From contig CM055278.1 of assembly GCA_029237695.1 (NCBI GenBank), positions 70,795,188-70,859,187 on the forward strand: a stretch of DNA of 64,000 bases, given 5' to 3'. Shown here in pieces: positions 58,801 to 64,000 of the stretch (positions within the stretch are counted from its first letter, which is position 1; every line of letters begins with the position of its first letter). The position numbers and the translations under genes were made by a program. This DNA comes from Conchocele bisecta (lineage: Eukaryota > Mollusca > Bivalvia > Lucinida > Thyasiridae). The notes under the pieces were generated by a model that saw nothing but the letters and a program-made list of their open reading frames with translations, made no database searches and had not been told where the DNA came from.

Positions 58801-61800
58801 GGACACGACCCCGTTGACCCGTCTGCGTGTAGACGCCCTGAGGCTTGTACCTCTATGTCAGAAAAGCGGACGTTAAACCCTATTCACTCACTCACTCACT
58901 CCTCTACCGCCCTTTGACAAATCCACATTCGTCCCGCCCCCCGCTAAGCCCAGGGTCAAGGTCACAGACTTGGTGCATTCGAAACCTTAACGCTGGGTAA
59001 ATGGCTTATAATTTCTGTTTCCTTGCTCGGGTCTGCTTCACATTTCACACACGCATTGCTCCAATGGTCCTCTACTGCCCTGTGACAAATCCACATTCGT
59101 CCCGCCCCCGCTAAGCCCAGGGTCAAGGTCACAGACTTGGTGCGTTTGAAACCTTAACGCTCGGGTAAATGGCTTGTAATTTCTGTGTCTTTGCTCGGAT
59201 CTGCTTCACATTTCACACACGCATTGCTCCAATGGTCCTCTACCGCCCTGTGACAAATCCACATTCGTCCTGCCCCCGCTAAGCACAGGGTCAAGGTCAC
59301 AGACTTGGTGCGTTTGAAACCTTAACATTCAGTTAAATGGCTTATAATTTGTGTTTCCTTGCTCGGATCTGCTTCACATTTCACACACGCATTGCTACAA
59401 TGGTCCTCTACCGCCCTGTGACAAATCCACATTCGTCCCGCCCCCTCTAAGCCGAGGGTCAAGGTCACAGACTTGGTGCGTTCAAAACCTTAACGCTCGG
59501 GTAAATGGCTTATAATCAAATATGCCTCGTTTTCTTTGGCTGCCAGCGGGGGCATTCGTGTGCCGACAGGCCACATTTCTAGTTATATCTTGCTTTTGTA
59601 GCTTTGTGTTGCCATAGCATAGTGTCACAGTACGTAATTCGCCATGTGATTTCGTACCTATTAAAGAAGATGTGCGATGTTTCATGAAAACTATCTGTAA
59701 CTGATGTCGAAAGTTCATGAAAGTTTCATAGCAAACGCATTTGCTCTAAACATTTTATCAACTTCCGACGTCATTTATGGAAAATATTGTAAAGTTTGTA
59801 AATATTTTTCATGAATTGCACATCATCTCGCATGTCTTGTCTTGTATGACCTTAGCTCTTGCTGGGTTGTTAACCCTTACACTGCTGAATCAAAATTTGT
59901 CGTCTGCTGTTTAATTTTGTGTTAGTCTTAGTGCTTTCATAAACTTAACTTTGGCGGAAATTTGTTATAATTTATGTTTCCTTTCACTAAACGTTTTGAT
60001 ATTTCACACATAACCTTTCTCTAATGATTCTCTATCATACTGTGACAAATCCACGACCCTCAGACCCCCACTAACTCCAAAATCAAGGTCACAATCTTAG
60101 TACTTTCACAAACTTAACGTTGGGGGAAATTTGTCATAATTTCCTGTTATGTTTTCTTTCACCACTCTTCTTGATATTTTACACATCCGTTCCTCTAATG
60201 GTTCTCTATCATGCCCTGCCAAATCCATGACGCAGCTTCTTGATATTCGTTAAACGAAAGCACCACCTGTAGCCTATTTCACCAACATTGCAACGTATTC
60301 TCATCTAGCAAAGTATACTTTGAGGGAGAAATTTTCAATTTAAGGATACATTTATTAATTTTTATTATACTCATTTTGGCTGTGATAATGTAATAAATTC
60401 AGTATAATAAGTCTGAATACTTTTAATCATCAAATATATGCAGTGATTAGTTCTATATGAAATAATGCATTTTGCGAAAAATAAATGATTACTCCCTCAA
60501 AGTATACTTTGCTAGATAAGTATACTTTGCAATTTTGATGAAATCGGCTACTGGTGCACTTTGTTGTCTTCTAACAACTTTTGTCTATATTCCATTCAAC
60601 TCTAACACAAATTATCTGTCTATAACAGGCATGAGAATCTTCAGCTGATCAGCTGATTTCAGATGATTTTGTCATTATTTGTGTTTTCTGAATGATTCAG
60701 AATCAATCTGGTATGCTCAAATTGGATACTTTTACAAGAGTGGTGAGGGGGTTTCAGTGGATTTTCAGATGTTAACAGCCATTCTCATGCCTGCTATTAG
60801 CTCTCTATAAGACCGGGCGACTTACAAATACAATGTACTTGTAAGTTGCCCTGCGTTACAGACAGAAAAATCATGTTAATTCAACTCACGAATGATTGCA
60901 GGCGTTTATACTCCACAAACTGCTGTCCCACCTCAACTCGGGCAACGTCCACCTGGAGGTGGGCATTGGGCTGGTGCTGGGCATCAGTGCTACTGAACTG
61001 GGCCGCAGCTTCATGTTTGCCCTCGCCTGGTTCCTCAACTATACCTCAGGTATTAATTAGACCTTTCACCCCTAAGTATCTGGAATGGATTTTTATATGT
61101 TAATTTCTGGACCAATCCAATTGTTACAAAATGATTTTCAGACTAGTCCATTTATAAAAAGGGGGTGTTTTTGTTCTCAAAAATGTGAAAATTACTTGCA
61201 AAAAGTGCAGATCGTGATAAGACGACTCGTCACGAGCCGGCTCATCTAGCTCTACACTATTTGCCAATACAACTATACAGGCCTGTGGTATTGAAAGGGT
61301 TAACGCTTTCACCCCTAAATATCGGACGTGGATAGTTCCATGGTCATTGCTGGTATATTCCATTAATCAGATAAATCATAAAGGGTGTTTTTTAATATAT
61401 CTGAAAAATACTGACAAACACTGTAGATTCTGATGAGACGGCTTGTTACAAGCCGGCTCATCTGGATCTGCAGTGTTTGAATACCGGTATGTTGGCTTTT
61501 CTGGGCTATTTCATTAATCAGCTAAAGGGTGTCCAATCATCACACAATGATTTTCAGACTAGGCCATTTATAACAAGGGGGTGTTTCTTTCCCTAAAAAA
61601 ATATGCTTGCAAAAAGTGCAGATCCTGATGAGACGGCTCGTTATGAGCCAGCTCATCTGGATCTACATCATTTGAAAACACCTCTAAAGAGGTCTGTAGT
61701 GTTGAAAGTTATACCGCAAATATATTTCTCGCGTTTTGATTGGTCAGCTCGATGGGTAATAGCTGTCAAGCCCGTCAATATGGCTCAAATTAAAATGGTG

Positions 61801-63701
61801 GCTTGTCGAGGCGGAGTCGAAAACAAAATATTTTGGAAATCATCTCCAAAACATGGACATAGCACACATTAACATGACCTTCACCTTTTGTTCCTTCACA
61901 TTTGTGCTGAAACGCAGCCATTGTTTTGCGTCAAAAAGTTTGTACAAGTTTCTTCATCGTATAACATTAAATTACTTGTACATGTAGCCATTCGGAACAC
62001 ACTGATGCCAATATTAACATGATCTTGACCTTTTTGACCTTCACATGGTTGTGGAAACACGTAGCCATTTTTTATGTCAAAAAGTTTTTCAACATTGATA
62101 TTTTTTTCGTGTTTTAACTCTTTGCATGCTAGCGGCCAAACGAATTAGGAGTACATGTATATGTTTTATTTCTCTCTGTAAATATGTCTTGAAATTTCAT
62201 TAGAATTGTGTCCTCCGGACACAATTCTAATGAAATTCCAAGACATATTCGTGACATTTATAAGGAGAAATAAAATCATCTGCTATTTTTTAACTATTTA
62301 TAGCCCACAAATTTCCCAGAATGCAAAGAGTTAAGCAATGCACTTCTCTGACATTTTTTTACTTTAGTACATGCCCATGATCATGTTACTGTCAAATGCC
62401 TCGGCAGGTGTGACACCGCTTGCATGGCGAAATTCTTGTCTGTTATGATGGATTGTGAAACACAATTTCATCCCTCGTTACAGGTGTTCGACTACGCGCT
62501 GCCACCCAGAGTTTATTGTTCCGGAAAATCCTCCGATTGAGAAATCTCAAAGACAAATCTGTTGGTGAGGTACGTGCTTACAATAGCCTGGACACTGAAC
62601 CATGCGTTGGACATGTATAGAGCTTCCGCTTGGGCTGATATGGCTGGTTTGGGAGCTGCCAGCCTGGGCCCGGTTGTTCAAAACATCCGTTAGCTTAACG
62701 GATTGTTAAATCCTTAACTGAATGGTTAAAATCTCTGTTTTAACAGAGATTTTAACCATTCAGTTAAGGATTTAACAGTCCGTTAAGGATTTAACAGTCC
62801 TCCGTTAAGCTAACTGGTGTTTTGAACAACCGGGCCCAGTTAGTAAACAGTTACATTTTCCTACCTGCCTGATGCCTGGAATAAATTATAATAGTAATGG
62901 GGAATGTCTCGTAAGTCAAAACTCAGTGACTGTTTCAATAGGGGTGACACTATAATTCAACTATACCATCATTTTGAAACACTGAGTTCTTTCCCTGAGA
63001 TGTTTGTAACTCCGATAATCGAGTGTGTGTCAAAGATCATAAGCCAACATGGCCAATTATTCCAGTCACAGTCACATATAAAAAAGCCAACATCTGACAA
63101 AACCATTTGTATTGCATTTGCAACACCAGTAAACACAGACCAGCATTCATATTAGAATCCACAGGCTGATCATGATATACACTGTTCCCCATTTGGTCTA
63201 ACAATGAACCATCAATTGCAAACAATCTACAATATTATCAGATTGCATGAATATGTACATGTATGTTGATTAGGCACAGCTGATGATTTTGATCGTGAGA
63301 ATGGAGAATGCGTTCACAATGTATTATAACCACAAGCCTTTGATCTACAGTGCTGTGTTTTACCAGATATGTCCCTATATCGCCTGGCTGCAGAATTACC
63401 TCCCTTATTTTATCGCCGATTTCACCGATATTGTATTTTTTTCTAAATCGGTGATAGTGAAAATATGTAATATTTCGAAACGACAGGGGAAGTAATTCCA
63501 TAATGAAACTGTTATGTTTTATTTCAGCTGGTCAACCTACTGAGTAACGATGGACAGCGGATATTTGAAGCAATTGCCCTCGGTCCACACGTGTTCCCCG
63601 GTCCCATCGTCATGGTGATTGGCCTCATTTACATCCTTGTTCTCATTGGTCCATGGGGATTCATCGCCATGGGAACGTTTATCAGTTTCTATCCATTTAT
63701 G
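46598..63701 (+). CDS. ABCC5-like: ABCC5 (MRP5)-like ABC exporter, 5' part of gene, seven coding exons
   Basis: This is an ATP-binding cassette exporter of subfamily C, the short MRP type without TMD0. In animals ABCC5 exports cyclic nucleotides, nucleotide analogues and other organic anions across the plasma membrane and endomembranes. Exons are 46598-46845, 48040-48153, 50559-50717, 54222-54369, 60902-61049, 62484-62569 and 63528-63701. All junctions are GT-AG, and the phases (2,2,2,0,1,0,0) join into 1077 nt, or 359 codons, without a stop. Diagnostic stretches are AGLFSRMTFGW, RLERHWNEEL, SGVRLRAATQ and SNDGQRIFEA, which follow vertebrate ABCC5 in order and spacing as I remember that protein. 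The reading stops inside the first transmembrane domain. Vertebrate ABCC5 is about 1,430 residues, so roughly three quarters, including both ATPase domains, lies beyond the window. Closely related ABCC11/12 fit less well. I am sure of ABCC and fairly sure of the ABCC5 group. Confidence 0.93.
46846..48039 (+). other. ABCC5-like intron 1, with TTAA MITE at 47007-47524
   Basis: TTAA at 47003-47006 and 47525-47528 flanks a 518-bp element with ends AGGTACATGCCCA(C/T)T and its complement. Inverted homology extends about 40 bp (taggcaca...tgttctttata). An 18-bp tandem duplication (gatgtgcaatgatcatc) lies at 47219-47255. A degenerate copy of the next exon's acceptor is at about 47863-47900. Confidence 0.8.
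48040..48153 (+). CDS. ABCC5-like: ABCC5-like exon 2 of the coding series
   Basis: The acceptor is ccttgcag and the donor is gtaagt. The exon encodes about residues 83-121, with the family-like RYHGALKGIIPIRFEKA stretch. In vertebrate ABCC5 a similar Tyr-His-x-Gly-Leu / Lys-Pro-Ile-Arg segment precedes the first membrane domain. The exon completes an AG/C serine codon at its start and ends with two bases of an alanine codon. A degenerate look-alike of its acceptor and first bases lies at about 47863-47900. Confidence 0.88.
48163..48446. mobile_element. TTAA-type MITE abutting the exon 2 splice donor
   Basis: The left TTAA (48159-48162) overlaps the donor gtaagttaa. The right flank is TTCA, a decayed TTAA. 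The ends ctttgcatgctagcgg and cagcatgcaaag match the intact copy at 62118-62330. Inside, a 38-bp unit (tgttggaatttcattagaat...tccggagga) is present three times in tandem instead of the fold-back seen in the intact copy. Confidence 0.75.
48458..48620 (+). mobile_element. tRNA-type SINE fragment, third head type
   Basis: GCGGATGGGCTGTGAGCATT followed by GTGGGTTCAATCCCCACCC gives a B-box-like GGTTCAATCC in a tRNA T-arm-like stem. The tail gaggtcttgttactataatg...gctgagacattat is shared with 36340-36390. Confidence 0.6.
49553..50535 (+). mobile_element. RUDI-like SINE split by two MITEs, ending just upstream of exon 3
   Basis: The SINE parts are about 49553-49642 (caccagaatcctgatagga...gtgacagttgaat), 49952-50205 (ttataccccttattatg to gttgataggccg) and 50523-50535 (aaacaccaacaaa). 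The inserts are MITE G (49643-49951) and palindromic MITE H (50206-50522). Order and junctions match the uninterrupted SINE at 7528-7926. Confidence 0.82.
50559..50717 (+). CDS. ABCC5-like: ABCC5-like exon 3 of the coding series
   Basis: This exon encodes about residues 121-174. AGLFSRMTFGWQTRMM is the conserved linker motif (family form AGLF-S-x-MTFSWL) at the elbow helix before TM1. The rest covers the linker up to NADR, where vertebrate proteins have the N-C-R-R-L-E-R context. Its acceptor has an unusually purine-rich upstream tract: only tgtatctacag is pyrimidine-leaning. The preceding bases are the tail of a SINE that ends about 24 bp upstream. Confidence 0.93.
51835..53392. mobile_element. 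Large fold-back element with arms of about 440 bp and a SINE in the loop
   Basis: Arms 51835-52285 and about 52955-53392 are near-complements: catggtttccgttgtttgca, cattccgg...gcggccccggaat, ccgaaaattatctacgtgaa and caataacgtttgatcatgtc. Each arm contains its own inner palindrome (gtttgaacccgcggcctgcg). The loop holds a cacagctaaggcacagccaa palindrome (52556-52612) and a RUDI-like SINE (52640-52880). Confidence 0.88.
52640..52880 (+). mobile_element. RUDI-like SINE, 3' part
   Basis: cctattacttttaggggaag, ggacctggcaccaggtcacg and gcaacaggttaaatgtggga then gttgaggccgaccaataaat. The head is missing. It lies in the loop of the fold-back. Confidence 0.8.
53406..53646. mobile_element. MITE family J, 241 bp
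   Basis: The ends ggggtcgtttcactaaactt and aagtttagtgaaacggcccc are complements with one mismatch. Inverted homology continues through aaaatgttcgtaa. A perfect 20-bp palindrome (ttgagcataggctgcatgtg...) lies at the centre. Confidence 0.85.
53724..54178 (+). mobile_element. Family A-type element ending 43 bp before exon 4
   Basis: The T-run then cap ATGCCCCACCACCAGTGGAG...GGGCATGTAGTGTTACC is followed by two to three units (aacttttaaaccgtactacc...cttggtatgtagcttcctta...tggattatctccccc). The 3' hairpin gcatccgtgttctatgaaca and attttCTAT|T end it. Confidence 0.82.
54222..54369 (+). CDS. ABCC5-like: ABCC5-like exon 4 of the coding series (TM1)
   Basis: This exon encodes residues 174-223. RLERHWNEELQQKGAEKASF is the conserved end of the cytoplasmic linker, followed by a strongly hydrophobic run from about residue 205 that forms the first membrane helix. 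The exon ends in phase 0 at ...FSIP just before a gtgagt donor. A hairpin-capped repeat ends about 43 bp upstream of the acceptor. Confidence 0.92.
54472..54675. mobile_element. 204-bp MITE with 6-bp duplication GTCCTG
   Basis: GTCCTG at 54466-54471 and 54676-54681. The ends are TACGGAGCCCCGCAGGGGAC and, complemented, TACGTAGTCCCGAAGGGGAC. A second inverted pair (tttttattaattcgttccca and its complement) lies inside. Confidence 0.85.
54851..55035. mobile_element. 185-bp hAT MITE with 8-bp duplication ACACCATG
   Basis: ACACCATG at 54843-54850 and 55036-55043. The ends CAGAGCTCCAG...GCGTAATTTG and CAAATTACGC...CTGGAGCTCTG are complementary. The centre folds back (agtgctttagaatcgtctca). The first 11 bases are the same as in the CAGRGCTCCAGATAAG family. 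Confidence 0.92.
55909..56047. mobile_element. piggyBac-like MITE, left end decayed
   Basis: The central fold-back tgctttgacagcacttcaga...tctgaagtgctgccaaacca and right end gcggtctaaggg|TTAA match 42260-42461. The left TTAA is now CTAA. Confidence 0.75.
56106..56580 (+). mobile_element. Full-length V-type SINE, 475 bp, with TAGGGGGGG duplication
   Basis: The head is gccccgtgcaggcaccgggg then cgggatcaactgatcctgag, with a middle of gtgagagttgagtcgggcta. The shared V-SINE block is acttttaggggatgggataa...ggcctggcaccagatcaggt, and the tail is (CACT)n. Its 475-bp length equals that deduced for the interrupted copy at 57130-58900. It sits within family A-like sequence (56052-56105 and 56581-56690). 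Confidence 0.85.
57130..58900 (+). mobile_element. V-type SINE nested in the 168-bp array, itself interrupted
   Basis: CCTCTACCGCC is duplicated (57119-57129, 58901-58911). The SINE parts 57130-57215 and 58512-58900 match 56106-56580 from head to (CACT)n tail. Removing the insert leaves 475 bp. Confidence 0.93.
57216..58508. mobile_element. Harbinger-like non-autonomous element, 1293 bp, TAA duplication
   Basis: TAA at 57213-57215 and 58509-58511 flanks it. The uninterrupted SINE reads gactaaactgg at this point. The ends GGCCATTTTTTTTTTATTTG and, complemented, GGCCAGTTTTTTTTATTAGT continue as inverted repeats through TTGGTTTAC and GATCGGGTCGG. A 3-bp T/A-rich duplication with GGC-type ends fits PIF/Harbinger. 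No transposase is present. The middle holds a degraded, inverted family A core (57352-57770) without intact caps and a duplicated 38-bp piece (cacctttttaaggc at 57775). Confidence 0.85.
59930..60245. repeat. Two diverged array units
   Basis: Landmarks ttcataaacttaac, gatatttcacacat and caaggtcacaatcttag recur about 165 bp apart. They are related to 27047-28770. A left half of the piggyBac-like MITE (TTAACCCTTACACTGCTGAA at 59871) immediately precedes them. Confidence 0.65.
60267..60557 (+). mobile_element. MITE family G, copy 3
   Basis: cctgtagcctatttcaccaa...ctagcaaagtatactttgag at the left and ctcaaagtatactttgctag...gatgaaatcggctactggt at the right. It has the same inside as 49643-49951. 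Confidence 0.8.
60902..61049 (+). CDS. ABCC5-like: ABCC5-like exon 5 of the coding series (TM1 end to TM2)
   Basis: This exon encodes residues 224-272. It contains AFILHKLLSHLNSG, the extracellular turn, and a second hydrophobic helix through LVLGISATELGRSF and ALAWFLNYTSG. These correspond to the ABCC5 segments AF-x-VKHLL and LALTWALNYRTG. GC content is clearly higher here than in the flanking introns, as expected for coding sequence. Confidence 0.93.
61050..62483 (+). other. ABCC5-like intron 5: three M1 repeats and a TTAA MITE
   Basis: M1 copies at about 61060-61300, 61305-61490 and 61505-61712 lie head to tail in the same direction, each with the gagacggctcgtta...gagcc(g/a)gctcatctgg hairpin. 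A TTAA MITE lies at 62118-62330. The remainder is unassigned. Confidence 0.75.
62118..62330. mobile_element. TTAA-type fold-back MITE, intact copy
   Basis: TTAA at 62114-62117 and 62331-62334. The ends are CTCTTTGCATGC and ...GAATGCAAAGAG. The central palindrome is gtcttgaaatttcattagaa...gtcctccggac. The length is 213 bp. Confidence 0.9.
62484..62569 (+). CDS. ABCC5-like: ABCC5-like exon 6 of the coding series (intracellular loop 1)
   Basis: This exon encodes residues 273-301, VRLRAATQSLLFRKILRLRN and then LKDKSVGE. It is the cytoplasmic coupling loop of membrane domain 1, one of the best conserved parts of ABCC proteins. The exon starts in phase 1, completing the glycine codon, and ends in phase 0 at a gtacgt donor. 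Confidence 0.95.
62570..63527 (+). other. ABCC5-like intron 6, with fold-back MITE at 62666-62837
   Basis: GGGCCCGGTTGTTCAAAACA at the left pairs with the complement at the right. Arms extend over most of 172 bp (cgttagcttaacgga, ttaaatccttaactgaatgg). The right arm has a short duplication (ccgttaaggatttaacagt). The rest of the intron is unassigned. Confidence 0.85.
63528..63701 (+). CDS. ABCC5-like: ABCC5-like exon 7 of the coding series (last exon in window)
   Basis: This exon encodes residues 302-359. LVNLLSNDGQRIFEAIALGP is the conserved NDGQR-(I/M)-FEA loop, followed by two hydrophobic helices (about residues 322-340 and 343-359) ending ...ISFYPFM. The donor gtaatt follows. The reading frame must continue in exons outside the window. 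A hairpin-capped repeat (family D) begins only 15 bp into the following intron. Confidence 0.95.
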
Positions 63702-63716
63702 GTAATTATTGTTTTT

Positions 63717-64000
63717 AGCTCACCTGAGCGAAGCTCATGTCACCAAACTTCATGGTCATGGTCCTTAGGTAGGGGGATTACAAAATTGTTAAAATGAAGT
63801 CATTACGTAATCCAAGATGGCCGCCGTTTAAAAATAGCACAAATTCTTCAAAAATCTTTCAACAAAACTTGGTAGGAATGATCGATGTACAATGCTCTTT
63901 CAAAGTTGTTAAAATGGTGACCCCGGGGTCAAAAATGGGCGTGGCCCATGGGGTCAAATTGGGGTAAAATTTTATTTTTGACTAAATATGGTCATGTTAT
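63717..64000 (+). mobile_element. Hairpin-capped element, family D, running out of the window
   Basis: After GTTTTT, AGCTCACCTGAGCGAAGCTC...ATGTCACC forms the cap. An atggtcatggtccttagg stretch and aaaattgttaaaatg repeats follow (63784 and 63906). Its 3' end lies outside the window. It starts 15 bp after exon 7. Confidence 0.7.

Larger units (their letters stand above)
56890..59582 (+). mobile_element. Family A-type element with 168-bp array, interrupted by nested SINE
   Basis: The cap ATGCCCCCGCCACCGAATGG...GGGGGGCATATAGTGTTACC is followed by a long (ACGT)n run (56938-57012) and an array. The landmark atggcttataatttctgttt lies at 57051, 59001, 59169, 59337 and 59505, giving 168-bp spacing except for the first gap of 1950. 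The 3' end ggggcattcgtgtgccgaca then atttCTAG|T closes it. The minus frame 56928-57401 (157 codons) reads the (ACGT)n run as RTYV repeats and is not a gene. Confidence 0.9.
54370..60901 (+). other. ABCC5-like intron 4 (6.5 kb), nested elements
   Basis: MITEs at 54472-54675 and 54851-55035. A cattcaatatctcattcaat simple tandem lies at 55076-55130 and a piggyBac-like remnant at 55909-56047. A SINE lies at 56106-56580, the nested family A complex at 56890-59582, array units at 59930-60240 and MITE G at 60267-60557. 55131-55900 and 60558-60840 carry nothing I can identify except one palindrome at 60640-60800 (atgagaatcttcagctgatc type). Confidence 0.75.

Overview
This window is animal nuclear DNA, most likely from a bivalve mollusc. 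The evidence is AT-rich DNA with no dense open frames, canonical GT-AG introns, and one interrupted gene with an unmistakable animal ABC-transporter protein. Mollusc-type SINEs and a DIRS-like retrotransposon also occur, and arrays and fold-back elements fill nearly everything else. The species call is an inference, and no bacterial-style operon, rRNA or CRISPR array is present.

The one gene I can establish is the 5' part of an ABCC5 (MRP5)-like exporter on the + strand. Seven coding exons lie between 46598 and 63701 and join in frame to 359 codons. The protein runs from an acidic N-terminus through the linker into the first transmembrane domain. The gene continues past the window, so the nucleotide-binding domains are not here. 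A non-coding first exon must lie upstream of 46556. Two weaker exon candidates (21754-21918 +, 9321-9421 -) and one still weaker (24287 onward, +) are listed with low confidence.

Region by region: 1-3.9 kb holds MITE fragments, a three-copy 110-bp array and a short hairpin-capped element. 3.9-6.5 kb is a nest of satellite-cored elements. 7.3-8.8 kb is a palindromic block with a SINE in it. 12.0-12.3 kb is a tRNA-derived SINE. 15.0-20.6 kb is one 5.65-kb hAT-like element with long inverted ends, filled with minisatellites and carrying another element inside. 21.1-25.5 kb holds a mariner-like MITE, a SINE and palindromes. 26.0-28.8 kb holds satellite arrays. About 30.4-35.2 kb is a decayed DIRS-like tyrosine-recombinase retrotransposon. 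35.4-46.4 kb holds hAT-like MITEs, piggyBac-like MITEs and large nested arrays. From 46.5 kb on, the ABCC5-like exons sit among introns packed with the same families.

The most notable pattern is a set of at least six unrelated-looking repeat families (called A-F here) with one body plan. Each has a T-run, then a 5' hairpin cap, often a GC-rich microsatellite, a tandem-repeat core of about 150-190 bp units, a 3' hairpin, and an end near CTTG or CTAG before T. Several copies sit inside other repeats whose uninterrupted form is visible. These empty sites show insertion into T-runs without a longer target duplication, which resembles Helitron/Helentron-type elements. At 56890-59582 the nesting can be resolved by exact base arithmetic: an array, interrupted by a SINE, interrupted by a Harbinger-like element.
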